Of a DNA stretch of 64,000 bases, positions 11,396-24,209 are shown one piece after another; position 1 is the stretch's first letter; the number at the start of each line of letters is the position of its first letter. Made by a program: the position numbers and the translations under genes. This DNA comes from Rhizopus arrhizus (lineage: Eukaryota > Mucoromycota > Mucoromycetes > Mucorales > Rhizopodaceae). The notes beneath the pieces are model-generated. The model saw nothing but the letters and a program-made list of their open reading frames with translations, made no database searches and had not been told where the DNA came from. The stretch spans positions 744,001-808,000 of the forward strand of contig JAKZZE010000006.1 in assembly GCA_024220505.1 (NCBI GenBank). Reading direction: 5' to 3'.

Positions 11396-11912
11396 TCAAT
11401 AAGTTAATAATTGTTTAAATTCATCAAAATCCACAAATCCATCCTTATTCATATCTGCCGTCTTCATCATTTCTTTAATTTCATATGGACTGAGCTTCGC
11501 ATTCAACTTTTTCATGACGTCTTCCAATTCAAGCTGACTGATTCGTCCATCATGATCTTTATCAAAATATAGAAAGCAACTTAATAATTCTTGGTCTTGT
11601 CTTTTTATGGTCGTTGTGTGAATAGGAGGAATATAATAGGAGATGGCAACAATAAATTCATAAAAATCAATTTTTTTGTCTTGATTCAAGTCAATGATTT
11701 GGCTTATTGTTTCAAGTGTGATTGTTATGCCGAGATCTAATAGGATTTGTTGAAGTTGTTCAAGTTGGATATAGTCTCTTTTCTTTGCATAAATTTGAAA
11801 GACTGTTTATTGATTAGTTGCTTGTTAAAAAGCTTTAATATGATTTACCTTCTTGTAAAGTATTAACTTCTTGTTCTGAAATACCAAGGATTTGGTAGTA
11901 ATTTGACAGCAT
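11396..11912 (-). CDS. Calmodulin-like EF-hand protein (156 aa)
   Basis: Exons 11912-11849 and 11802-11396. The product has calmodulin length with four EF-hand positions. The first is degenerate (no DxDxDG loop in the N-terminal ~45 residues). The other three are canonical or nearly so: DLNQDKKIDFYE, DKDHDGRISQLE and DMNKDGFVDFDE. It ends in FDEFKQLLTY. It probably binds calcium and regulates a partner, but it is too divergent to be the main calmodulin; it could be a centrin/calmodulin-like or troponin-C-like protein. It is followed on the same strand, 125 nt upstream, by another EF-hand gene, suggesting an old tandem duplication. Confidence 0.85.
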
Positions 11913-12036
11913 TTTTAAGAGTGAAAATAATAAATATTTATTGAATACAAAAGAGAGAAAAGAGAGCGATTGAATGAGTGGTATGTTTATAAAGAAATAA
12001 AAATAAAAATACACGTGTAATGTTTTATAGCTAAGC

Positions 12037-12651
12037 CTATTTATGTGTACAAAAGAACTTTCTAAAAGACAATCGGTGATGATGTTGATTACATTCGGCT
12101 CTTGTTTTGGGTGGATTATTATTCACGGGTATTCCCATCATCGCCGAAAATTCATTAAAATTCACGCCACCATCTTTATCCAAATCCACTTCCTCTATTA
12201 ACAACTTGGCTTCATCTAAGCTAATCTTGTCTCCTAATTTTTCCATCATTGCTTGTAGCTCTACTTGGTTAATGAGTCCATCACCATCTTTATCGAATGC
12301 GTCAAAAGCTTCTTTGAGTTCTTCTTGTTTCTTGTTCATTTTGTGTGGGTCAGAAAGTGTTGGACGCATTAATGTTGCGAATTCTTCAAAGTTTAAGCTA
12401 TTGTTATCTTTACTCACTTGATTTACCTTTGTTTAAAGTATGAGTTAAAATAAAAGATTGAATATGATATTTACCATAGATGTTACTGCTGCTGTATTAT
12501 CAATGTTCATTGAATGTAATAGTTCATTAAATTCAGCACAAGATATTTTTCCATCGTTATCTTTATCGAAGCTATTAAATAGCTCAATTAAATCTCCCTT
12601 CTTTTTGCTGCTAAGGAAATGTGAACCAAGACTGAGTCTTTTAGAAGACAT
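12037..12651 (-). CDS. Calmodulin-like EF-hand protein (188 aa)
   Basis: Exons 12651-12475 and 12426-12037, joined in phase 0 at VTSM-VNQVSK. A basic N-terminal extension (MSSKRLSLGSHFLSSKKK) precedes EF-hand 1 (DKDNDGKISCAE). The second loop has lost the Dx-D spacing (SKDNNSLNFEE). EF-hands 3 and 4 are canonical (DKDGDGLINQVE, DLDKDGGVNFNE). The C-terminus has an unusual His/Arg tail (HHHRLSFRKFF). It is probably a calcium sensor; the partner is unknown. It is a neighbour and likely paralog of the 11396-11912 gene. Confidence 0.85.
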
Positions 12652-13470
12652 GATTATTGTTATTTGAAAAATAGAAAAAGAAGAAGAAAATAAAGTTGCA
12701 CAGCAGGAATTCTAAACATACTTTTTTAAAAGTCACTTATACGCCACAGTTAAAACTTTTTTTTTTTTTTTTTTCATAAAAATGACACGGTTATTTTTCA
12801 AAAAGAATTAATCTGTTTTTCTCTTTTATTTCATACAAGAAAAAAAGAAAAAGTTGATAAAAGGATATTTCTATTCATCAAAAAAGAAAGATTTCAGATT
12901 GCCTTTTTTTTTTTTTTTTTTTTTTTTCTATATTATAATTTGTAACACAGACAGGTACAATTAAAAGTCCATTGGTTTAATATGCGTACCTGGGTAATTG
13001 CCTTGGCATTGTTATTGTCAATTAATTTATATCAAACAAATGAAATTTCACTCAATACATTTTGATATGTGAGTAGCTTTTATGAACAAAACAAAATATT
13101 TTATATTAGTTCTATAAATATCAATATGACGTACCAATTGAAAGCCACACCGCGATTTCTGAAAAGGGAAACTCAAAGAATAAAGGGGCATTGTCTTCTT
13201 TTTTGTGGTTGTGCTTTTTTTTACGCCACGATTATATCAACTCATTTTCATTTGGCAAATAGCTCTATTTGATATTTGAATCATTGCAGTTCATCATCAA
13301 AAAAGCATTTTTAAAGTGTATCACCCATTTTTTATTTTAAAAAGTGACGCACATCTCTTTTTATTAAGCGCAAGATTACAATACACGCGCATCATTTTTC
13401 TATCTGAAACGTTTAAACTCATCAACCACTTCAAAAGGTCATCTTGCTGAATCTCAGTGACATTTTATTT
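12652..13470. other. Intergenic with T tracts
   Basis: Upstream of the second EF-hand gene and downstream of PEX10. It contains T runs (around 12754-12774 and the 24-nt run 12904-12927). A 27-codon frame at 12982 starts like a signal peptide but leads nowhere. No gene is supported. Confidence 0.55.
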
Positions 13471-14647
13471 TTAAAAGTTATTCAAAGGTATTACATGTGA
13501 AATATTCACATGGCTTCGACAAAGAGGGCACTCTGATTTGTTTTGACACCACTCAATGATGCAATTCCAACAAAATAAGTGTCCACAAGGTGTACTCGTC
13601 GTTACTTTTCTTGTTTCTAAACATAAAGCACATTTCAATAATTGTAATTCTTCATAGCTCAATTCTTTTTCTTCTTTTTCTTCTTCAATAATCGAATCCA
13701 TAAAGTCATAATCATCTTCTGCTGCAACTATCTTTTCCTCTTCTTCTTTATTTTCAGATATTTGGCTTGATTGCATTCTCTTACGTAAAGTCAAGAGGGC
13801 TTGTATACCTAATTGAATCATAATCAACCCTCCTAATACTTCATATCCTACTCTTTGTTCATTTGGACCCAATTGTCTCGTAAATATCTAATAATAAAGT
13901 AAATACATCAGATTTTTATAATAAAATATACAATTTACATATCGGATCCCAGTTATTCTTTTAGACAGATTATAATAAGCACCAAAAAAGTAGAAAATAG
14001 CCAAATGAATTGGTCGTATATGTTTAAATATGCTTTGTTGCATTTTTATTATCCACTCTACTATCTTTTCTCTTTTACTTGATTCTTGACGTGTGTGTTT
14101 TTTGAGTTCCGTCATGCTTTTTGTATAAACATAAGGTAATAGGCATTTAATGAACACCAAGCAAAAACGTCGCTTTACAAAACAATGTAAGTTTCAATAC
14201 ATAAAGATTCATTTTGGATATTTACAATTAAACCTGGAAATGTTTGCGTAGATTGGCTGAACTGTACCAAGTCACAATATTCTTCTCCTAATGTTTGTGA
14301 TCCTAACAAAGTTGTCAAGCTATGATAACACAATTCGGATAAAGTGTTGATTTCTTTCTGCCACACATGCTGAGCTCTAGTACCTAATCGATTCATTGGT
14401 TTCTTTTTTGAATTGTACCATTAGTTTTTCATACCAAAGAACTGTTGAATGACACTTGTCCATTGCTCTTGTAAGATGCTTAAATAATACATGTCTTTTT
14501 GGTTTGCACGAACTATAACAACAAGCAAAACTTTAATAGTCTTATTGAATAATAGTAAGCAAGTTATTATGTACTTATATCTGGTTGTGCGCCATAAGGA
14601 AAGTTTAGCTGCAATGCAGTTTCTTGTTTTTTATCTGGCTCAGTCAT
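13471..14647 (-). CDS. PEX10: Peroxin-10, peroxisomal RING E3 ligase
   Basis: Peroxisomal membrane RING-finger protein. With Pex2 and Pex12 it ubiquitinates the import receptor Pex5 for recycling. Five exons (14647-14575, 14512-14435, 14383-14226, 14172-13939, 13887-13471) give 319 aa, the usual size. The Pex2/Pex12 N-domain shows IIRANQKDMYYLSILQEQW, TLLGSQTLGEEYCDL and RITGIRYIFTRQL, followed by RVGYEVLGGLIMIQL. The C-terminal C3HC4 RING is CALC...CGHLFCWNC...CPLC. An acidic Glu/Lys linker of ~45 residues precedes the RING. Each junction restores a conserved stretch, for example FFG-TRAQHVW and RY-IFTRQL. The gene is divergent from PSMB3, with 171 nt between ATGs. Confidence 0.94.
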
Positions 14648-14818
14648 AAAAAAAAAAGGACGATTTCACATGAAGAATATAAATTTGGTCAGCACAAATT
14701 CATGTACTGCATTGAATCCCAGGATTTGTTCAATTCCCGAACTTGATTGATGCTATCGGAATAGTTACGCGTCCTTCCCTTTTCATTTTTATACACAACA
14801 TAAACTACCTATTTCAAT

Positions 14819-15663
14819 ATGGTAACTAAAGTGTCTGTTGATAAAAATTATAGACTCATGTATAAATAGTCTATTATGCAGTATAACGGAGGCTCTGTGG
14901 TAGCTATGGTCGGTAAAGACTGTGTTGCCATTGCTGCAGATAAACGTTTAGGTGCTCAATTCATGACAGTTTCGACCGAATTTCAAAAAATATTTAAAGC
15001 AACAGAAAAAACATTGATTGGCTTACCAGGATTAGCCACCGATGTGATTACACTGTAAAAAGTCCATTTTTATATGCCAATTTGGTCACTTATATTTCAG
15101 TTTAGAGCAGATCGATTTCGTTTTAAAACCAACATGTATAAAATGCGTGAAGAAAGAGAAATTGAACCAAAGACTCTTGCTCATATGGTTTCTTCAACTT
15201 TATATGAGAGAAGGTATATATATCTTTGATTTAAAAAGCCATTGTCTTATGTACAAAATAGATTTGGGCCTTATTTTGTTGAACCAGTAGTCGCAGGCTT
15301 AGATAAACACAATAAACCATTTATATGTTCCATGGACTTGATTGGATGCATCAATTTTGCAAAAGACTTTGTTGTGAGTGGAACGGCAGGACCCAACTTG
15401 TATGGCATGTGTGAATCGCTTTGGGAACCAGATCTTGAACCTGAAGACCTTTTTGAAACTATTTCTCAGGCATTATTGAATGCACAGGATAGAGATGCTT
15501 TATCAGGCTGGGGAGCTGTTGTTTATATCATGTAATATAACCATCCTGAGATATTCTCATGTAGACTAAACGGTTGATTTAAAATAGTACATCTACTGAA
15601 GTAATCGTTCGTAGTCTAAAGAGTCGTCAGGTAATCGACAAAAATAAAAAGGGCATTCAATGA
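14819..15663 (+). CDS. PUP3: 20S proteasome subunit beta-3
   Basis: Non-catalytic beta subunit of the 20S core (yeast Pup3, human PSMB3). Exons: 14819-14821 (only the ATG), 14870-15054, 15106-15213, 15262-15531 and 15588-15663; 213 aa. The protein begins [14 protein letters not shown], matching the family start, which requires splicing the lone ATG to TCT at 14870. Other conserved stretches are [56 protein letters not shown] and [10 protein letters not shown]. The family's lack of a catalytic N-terminal threonine is seen. In exon 3 the nearer acceptor breaks the frame and the second AG (15104-15105) restores TLADRFRF. The last exon supplies the conserved IVRSLKSRQ end. Total lengths are in frame throughout. 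Confidence 0.95.
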
Positions 15664-16833
15664 CACACGTTTCGACTAAACACGCTTTAAATAATAGGAC
15701 TAAGGTGTTGTATTTTTGTTTTATATAATAAATAAATGTGATCAGAAAAAGCAGCTAGTGGGTCTCTTTAAGGAAAAACAGCATCTTTTATTATCAGAGG
15801 CTATTTCACGGCCAAAATTAACTCATATACATACACCTAAGCATATATGAAACACACTACATCTGAAGCATCATCACGCCATCTTCAACAGTATGTATTT
15901 GATAAATGGTTGCTGGAAAGGAACTCAGGCACTAAGTCAATTTTGTACTATTTAAAAAACTAGTGAATGTAAAAGTTGATACCTTTTAAGACAAGAATGT
16001 ACTCTGTTCAAGTCATAAAAAAGAGGGAGTTCTATTTGAAAACAAGCAAGTGTCTCTTATTAACTTAATGTCTTTTTTAATGAGTGCTGTCCTAATGCTC
16101 AGGCGCTATAGTATGTTTCCATCTATGGTTGTGATTGAAAAAAAAAAAGATCTTGTTCTATTATGTGGTAAACTTATCATAGACCATGTACCTTAAAATA
16201 GTATCAGCAAATTCTTATCAGTTTTTTTTTTTAACTGAGATAATTTTAATACGTTTGTTATGAATTCTTCCATAAGCTTGAGTACGAACTTCATATTTCT
16301 TATTTGAGGCTGTTAAACCCAATATTTATTTATTAAATAATCGCAAGTGTAATAGCAAGCTGTTACGGATTTATACTTTTAAACTAAAATATAGCTTATA
16401 CAATTTTGCAAAAACTGCGATATATTAAAGTAAAGTTTTATTATCTCGTTTCCTAAAGAGAGAGAGCTATATTTAATCAAATAAATAAAAGAGAAAATAA
16501 AAAAAATTGCTTTTTTTCTTTAGTTAAAAACATCCTTATGATAAATTATGAGCGATCAATTTTGTTATTTCCATCATAGAGATTATACTATACATGACGA
16601 TCCTTAATTGCCTTGTTAGAAAAGATGCGCTTCAACAAGGTTGCATATTCAAACTTGCGAATTTTTCAATCACTTGAGCCACATAAGCTTTGTGTGCTCC
16701 TTTTTTTTTGAGAATCAAATAAGGGGTGTGCTGTTTGGAGATCTACGTCACTATTGGTGCACTTTTGAAACTCCAAGTTACAAAGTTTTGGAGGAACCTT
16801 TCTCTTTTTTTTTTTTTTTTATATTTCAACACA
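15664..16833. other. Intergenic, nothing recognised
   Basis: About 1.2 kb of AT-rich DNA between proteasome beta-3 and the PP2A gene. A pyrimidine-rich T run (16805-16820) sits just upstream of the PP2A ATG. No coding or RNA gene signal. Confidence 0.6.
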
Positions 16834-18042
<1,209 letters not shown>

Positions 18043-18274
18043 TATGTGTGAATGTAAAGAAAATAACTATAAAGAAGATGGGCTTTTTGTTCAACGCTTT
18101 ATGAATTGTAATAATTTTGCAGTTTTTTTTTTTTTTTTGAGTGTTTAGAGTTTTTGTATTATAATTCTAATTCAGCCAATGAAATTATTTGTTTAGACAT
18201 AGTCTATAAATACAAACCACCCGATGCCCGTCTCTTTTTTTTTTTCTTCCTTTACAAAAAATCTACTTTGAAAA

Positions 18275-18988
18275 ATGAGGTAATCCATCCATTGAATCAT
18301 CCATCCAACGCTTTGAAATATTCATCCTTTCTTGTAAAATAGCAAAGTTAGCGCTTCTGCCGTCAGAGACATTGTTAGTGAAATCCTCAAGGGTTCCGAA
18401 GAAAAGAAACGTAACTTCACCGAAACCATTGAACTTCAAATTGGTTTGAAGAACTACGATCCCCAGCGTGATAAGCGTTTCTCTGGTACCATCAAGCTTC
18501 CCCACGTTGCCCGTCCTCGTATGACTGTTTGTGTTCTTGGTGATGCTTTCCACTGTGATCAAGCCAAGGGTGCCGGTATGGAATTCCAATCTGTTGATGA
18601 CTTGAAGAAGCTCAACAAGAACAAGAAGCTTATCAAGAAGCTTGCCAAGAAGTACGATGCCTTCCTTGCTTCTGAAGCCTTGATCAAGCAAATTCCTCGT
18701 CTTTTGGGTCCCGGTCTTCACAAGGTCGGTAAGTTCCCTACTCCCGTCTCCCACAACGACTCTTTGACCGATAAGGCCAACGAAATCCGTGCTACCATCA
18801 AGTTCCAATTGAAGAAGGTTCTCTGTCTTGGTGTCGCTGTCGGTCATGTTGCTATGACTGAAGATCAATTGATTGCCAACATTATGTTGTCTGTCAACTT
18901 CCTTGTCTCTTTATTGAAGAAGAACTGGCAAAACGTCAAGTCTTTGTACTTGAAGTCTTCCATGGGTAAGCCTCACCGTTTGTTCTAA
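18275..18988 (+). CDS. RPL1: 60S ribosomal protein uL1 (L10a)
   Basis: L1-stalk protein of the large cytosolic ribosomal subunit. Exon 1 contributes only ATGAG (18275-18279). After a 63-nt intron, exon 2 (18343-18988) continues; total 216 aa. Splicing gives [17 protein letters not shown], the canonical start. Conserved stretches are [45 protein letters not shown] and a [10 protein letters not shown] ending. Codon use is strongly biased to C-ending codons (AAG, GTC, CTT, TTC), unlike its neighbours, as expected for a highly expressed gene. A T-rich run stands upstream. The intron immediately after the start codon is a common arrangement for ribosomal protein genes. Confidence 0.96.
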
Positions 18989-19265
18989 GCTTGCTTTTTC
19001 CGAAAAAAAAATGTTAAAGTAATGAACAATTATTATCTGACGGTGAACCAAGGTTTTGGACATAGGTGCCATCATCATTTGGGAGCTCATAACTTTAACA
19101 TTTTTTACTTATAAAATAAAGAAACTTTTTTATTTTATAATTCTTGTCTTTTTTGATTTCATGCAATTCTGTGATACTGTGAATATTATGACCCCAGACT
19201 GCTAAGATAAAAAAAAAATTGAGCCCACTTTTTTAGTGTTTCTTTGTCCATTATAATAATTTTTA

Positions 19266-22200
19266 ATGATTACCCATTTACTGCGACAAGGTAAACCCTT
19301 GTCACTGACTCCATCAGTAACCCGTTCACCAAGATCATTCCACCATTTACGTGATTTTTCAAAGTTTCAGACAACCCCTCTTCTTCACCACGCACCTCGC
19401 ATTCGAACTTATCATGCTGTTCGTCCTCCAACTGCGCTTATTTTACAAAATCAAGTTCGTTCAATTCAACTGGGGGCTATTCCCAAGTTAGCTTTGAGAG
19501 CCTTCCGTCTACCTGTCGTGGTTGCAGGTACAACAATCACAGGTGCAACCATTGCAAACAATAAATTACAAGGTAAATAAAGTTTTTTTTTTTTCGACGA
19601 TGATCAACTTATTTTTTTGAAAGATTGGGCAGACAAAAGCTCTACATTTATGCAGAAAAGAATAAATGAAATGGGATCATTGTTTGCTCAAGCACAAGAA
19701 AAAGTGGAAAACTTTGATATTTCTATACCTGAATTTCATATACGACTTCCAGAGGCTATTCGAAATGTTCTGTCTGCAAAGACGGACGAACCTAAATCAA
19801 TTAATCATGCTTTGAATTCTTCAGCACCTGAGCAAACAAGTGAACAAAGTCAAAATGAAAACAACAAGAATTCAAACAAAGATAAAAACCCTAATGACGG
19901 AGACGAAGAGGCTGCTGCTGCTGCTGCCGCTGCTGCTGTGGCAGCTACTGGTTTTACATTCTCCAAAGAAGATGAAGAGGAGGAAGAAGAGGAAGAAACA
20001 GAAGGGCGAAAAAGAAGGAAGAAGAATGGGATTTCATCACAGGACGAACAATTAATGTTATTAACCAAAAAGCTTATTGAAATAAGAAGTATTTTGATGT
20101 CCATCGACCATAATGAAACCTTAAAGTTACCAAGTATTGTTGTAATTGGATCACAGAGTTCGGGTAAAAGCTCAGTATTAGAAGCTATTGTGGGACATGA
20201 ATTCCTGCCAAAGTAAGTTTATTAGGTTCATATAAAACATGTAATAACTTCTTCCTTTCCAGGGGTAACAACATGGTAACACGAAGGCCCATTGAATTGA
20301 CATTGATTCATACACCGACTTTACAAGAGGAATATGGTGAATTTCCACAACTTGGACTTGGCAAGATATTTGATTTCAAAAAGATACAAAAGACACTCGT
20401 GGATATGAACTTGGCTGTTTCTGAAGCTGAATGTGTGTCGGATAAACCCATTGAACTTCGAATTTACTCACCCAATGTGCCTGATCTTACTTTGATTGAT
20501 TTGCCTGGATATATTCAAATCTCTAACCGTAATCAACCAGAGACACTTAAGAGAAAAATAGAAGAACTTTGTGAAAAATACATTCGTGGTCCCAACATTA
20601 TCTTGGCTGTTTGCAGTGCGAATGTTGATTTGGCTAATTCACCTGCTCTAAAAGCGAGTAGAAAGTCAGATCCTCTTGGTTTAAGAACCATCGGTGTGAT
20701 TACCAAGATGGATCTTGTCCCCCCTCAGGTTGGAGCTTCTATCCTTCGTAATGCGGATTATCCTTTACATCTAGGCTATATTGGGGTTGTGTGCAAAGCA
20801 CCCAACAACCCAACCGATGCCAACATGACAGATGCTTTGATCAAGACCGAAGAAGCCTTTTTCAGATCACATCTGATTTTTAATCAAAGAGACATCCAAG
20901 TGGGAACAGCAACCCTTCGCCATAAGCTAATGAACGTCCTGGAACAAAGTATGGGTAAATCACTTTATAGTATCGTCGACGCGGTTCAAAGAGAATTAGA
21001 AGAAGCCAAATATCAATTCAAAGTGCAGTATAATGATAGAAGGGTGACAGCTGAATCTTATGTTGCCGAAACAATGGATTGCTTAAAGCATGACTTTAAG
21101 AACTTTGCTAACAACTTTGGAAAGCCTCAGGTGCGACATGAGGTGAGATCCATGCTGGAGCAGCGAGTACTGGATATCTGTGCAGAACAATACTGGTGCG
21201 ATTCAAAAATTGCAGAGCTCCCCAAGGCTACTCCTGAAGATATCTATTGGCTTTACAAGGTGGACCTTGCTTCTGCTGCTTTGACAAAGAGTGGTATTGG
21301 TAGATCAACAACCCAGCTTGTAGTAGACGTCTTGATGAGTAACATGGAACGATTAGCCAACGCAGAATCGTTTAAATACCATCCAGAAACCCGTAAACAA
21401 ATCATGAACTTTGCTAGCGAAATATTGAGAACCAAGTTCTTGACTACAAGTGATCAAGTCGAAAATACAATCAAGCCCTACAAGTTTGAGGTTTGTGTAT
21501 TACTGAAATATACATGCAATATATACTCACACTCAATAATGTATGTAGGTTGAAGTGACTGACGTGGAATGGAATGAGGGAGTAAAACGCTCTATTACCT
21601 TATTAGAAAAAGAGTTGGAAATGTGTGAGCAAATGGCAAGCACTATTAAAAACTCGGTTGGTAAAAAGAAATTGCAAGGCGCTATCAATTATGTGCTTGA
21701 TTCAGACAAAGAGGAATACCGTCGAAAACTAGATGAGAACACTATTTCTGATATGAATGAAGAAACAAAAGAAGAGGAAGAAGTTAAATCATTTTATAAC
21801 CCAAAATTATTAGAGAAAGCCAAAGATGCCATCTACTTGCGAGATCGAGCAATGATTTTAAAATATCGTATTGCAGCATTGAAGAGCAGACAATGTAAAA
21901 CATCAGAGAATAAGCAATTTTGTCCTGAAGCCTTCTTAAACGTGATTGCTGAAAAGTTGACTTACACAGTAAGAAAAAAAAAAAAATACAGTTTAAAACT
22001 AACATGATTTGAAATAGGCTGTTATGTTTATTCAAGTTGAACTTTTAAATGAATTCTTCTTTCAATTCCCAAGAGAAGTGGATAATAGACTTGTGTATGA
22101 AATGGATCGCCAACAAATTCAACAATTTGCTAGAGAAAATCCACCTATTTTGAGACATTTAGAATTACAAGAACGTAAAATGAAATTAGAAGAAGTTATG

Positions 22201-22287
22201 GACAAGTTGAATTATCTTGTAAGAAGACAAGCTGATAGGCAATCGTCGTCCTATTCTGGAAACACGAAACCTAATCCATACATGTAA
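19266..22287 (+). CDS. MGM1: Mitochondrial dynamin-like GTPase Mgm1/OPA1
   Basis: Inner-membrane fusion GTPase. Five exons (19266-19572, 19624-20212, 20263-21490, 21549-21968, 22018-22287); 835 aa. The N-terminal ~75 residues are Arg/Ser/His-rich, as in a mitochondrial presequence. Next comes a hydrophobic segment ([16 protein letters not shown]) as the membrane anchor, and amphipathic [18 protein letters not shown] low-complexity insert with an alanine run and a Glu run follows. The GTPase domain has G1 [10 protein letters not shown]2-region VTRRPIEL, G3 DLPG and G4 TKMD. The C-terminal stalk/GED region ends in [13 protein letters not shown]. The G1 lysine and serine lie in exon 2, and the junction [12 protein letters not shown] is conserved in the family. 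Cleavage sites cannot be assigned by eye. Confidence 0.93.
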
Positions 22288-22581
22288 TTCTTTTTGTGTA
22301 TGTATGCTATTGTGTTTAATAATAATACCCTCTTTCTTTTTCAATGCGTTGTTACCAAATTTGAATCTTTTTATTTAATTGACTTATTTTCTCAAATGAT
22401 CTTTGCAATAGAGAGAACGCCAATGGGCACAATTTCATTCAGGTTAAAAATGAAAAGCATGATTCCAAAAGATTTGTTTTCATATGAAATACAATAGAAT
22501 ATAAATTATTTACTACAATGCTTTCTAGCCGAACATTTATCATTTACATATTTTTTCTTTGTCATAAGGCTGACTTCCTTT

Positions 22582-23532
22582 TTATTCTTCTTCAAGTAAG
22601 TTATTATCTGGAAATTTTCTCAACCACTGCATACGGGGCCCTACAGAAGACGCCGCGCTCACTCGAAAACCAAATATTCTAGGTATATATGTCGTTGGCT
22701 CAATCCTCTTAATATACTCTGGGAAGGCTTGAAAAAACAAATGAGGAAAGGTTGTTCCAAAATGTGCCCCTACGTGTGCACATGTACAATTTGTTTAGAA
22801 AAAGAAGCCTTGTTTTTTTGTTTAAATATTTACCATCAATATTAGCATACTTTGGATTCGGTGGTGTATAAATATCCTTACAATTTGGGCAGTAAAGGCG
22901 TACAAAACTTTGCTTTGGTGTATCATGCTGTCCGCAAGGTAAAAGGTGGCAATCATTACAATAAAATCTTGGACACTTGCCAAAATCGCCCGCTTTGTAT
23001 TTTTCCAACTGAAAAAAAAACATCAGTCAAATATATAAACCCTTTTTCGCTTGTTACCATTTGTAGCAAACCATCTTTGGTAATAATGTAGCGTTGATGA
23101 ATCAAACCGTACAAAAGCTCTGCTGAAGGTTGAAGTAAACTCAAATCAGGAACTCTACTATACATGGCATCGTTGGGCTCCAAATCGAGAATAACTTCAA
23201 GTGTCTCTCGGTATAAAGGAATCTGTGAGCTTAAGCCGATCAAATTAAAAGGATCTTCAATAAATTTCTCATCCACCTCAGCATAATATCTGTGAGTAGA
23301 TGCTGAACAAAACCAGTTAATCCACTATAAGAATTGTTTTTTATGTTTGTTTATATTTATTCAGTTTTCTATCAATAACATTTCAATGAAGAGAAAAGAA
23401 AATAAATACCGTTTGGGATTGATCTAAATCCATAGATGCTGAATCATCGCCTTAAAACAGTGAGACGTTCTCTAGTCAGTTTATGCACAGTACGTCTTTT
23501 ACATTGAACTATTTACCAGCGTAACCATTCAT
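22582..23532 (-). CDS. CKB1: Casein kinase 2 regulatory (beta) subunit
   Basis: Regulatory dimer of the CK2 tetramer. Exons 23532-23517, 23450-23410, 23324-23058, 23008-22834 and 22769-22582 encode 228 aa. The N-terminus is MNGYAGDDSASMDLD, then WINWFCSASTHRYYAEVDEKFIED, with an acidic segment. The zinc ribbon is CPRFYCNDCHLLPCG...LYCPNCKDIYTPP, which mediates dimerisation, followed by GAHFGTTFPHLFF. All junctions keep frame: 57, 267, 175 and 188 nt sum to 687. Two very short 5' exons (16 and 41 nt) are unusual but are demanded by the frame. There is one extra Cys (NDCH) in the zinc region. Divergent from NDUFV1 across a 677-nt intergenic region. Confidence 0.94.
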
Positions 23533-24209
23533 TTTCTTTTGGTTGTTTAATTTAATAAGATAAAAAACTGTTTTGATAAATATGTTATAAAAAGAGAAAA
23601 AAAAAAATAGTTGTATAGGATTTAAAATACAGAATCTTTAATTCAATGGTATGTGGTAACCAACCTGACGTGTAAATAAAAAAAATGTGCTTTCTCATTG
23701 TAGAACTTAGCTTTTGTTCAGCATTTCAAAGTCAAGTTCAAAAAAATAGCACGAAAAAATATCCTAAATTTTGAATTAGCTTTGCATTCCTTTCGCATTG
23801 TTTTCAAGTAGCATACAACCTAATAAATGAGAAGACTTAACTTCTTTACAAAAGACTATGTTTGATCATTATAAGTCACAAAAAGAGCCTTCAGTCTTTT
23901 TTCGAAAATTATTTCATGATTTTCTCAATGCATTAAAAATATTGAAATTGTTAACTCGATACAACCACGATAAACTATTTATCCTCTGATAGTTGTAATT
24001 ACTTATGTTATGATTTGTTCCTGGATCACTACTGAAAACATTTTCAACTTCCGTTAAGTCGACGTCATAAAAATAGCGGTGTTCAAAGCTTGAAGGTGGA
24101 GGGGGTTGAACAGTTACAGTCAGAGTTTTTTTTTTTTTCTTTTTTTGTTCCAACTCAACCCCCAACTCTCTATATTTAACTCACCTTTATTTACTTGTCT
24201 TTATCGGTC
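23533..24209. promoter_or_regulatory. Divergent intergenic region, CK2 beta / complex I 51 kDa
   Basis: 677 nt between two divergent ATGs; it must contain both promoters. AT-rich with a T run at 24127-24138. No further gene is supported. Confidence 0.5.

Noticed and set aside
12982..13065. 27-codon frame beginning MRTWVIALALLLSINLY, like a signal peptide
   Set aside because: It ends quickly and no in-frame downstream exon with a plausible acceptor was found; hydrophobic short frames are common in AT-rich DNA.
13069..13272. 67-aa open frame downstream of PEX10
   Set aside because: Composition is random-looking, with no splice partners or motif.
18263..18868. Long antisense open frame opposite uL1 (201 aa, minus strand)
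   Set aside because: It is a by-product of the biased codon use of the ribosomal gene; no family resemblance, and the plus-strand uL1 is certain.
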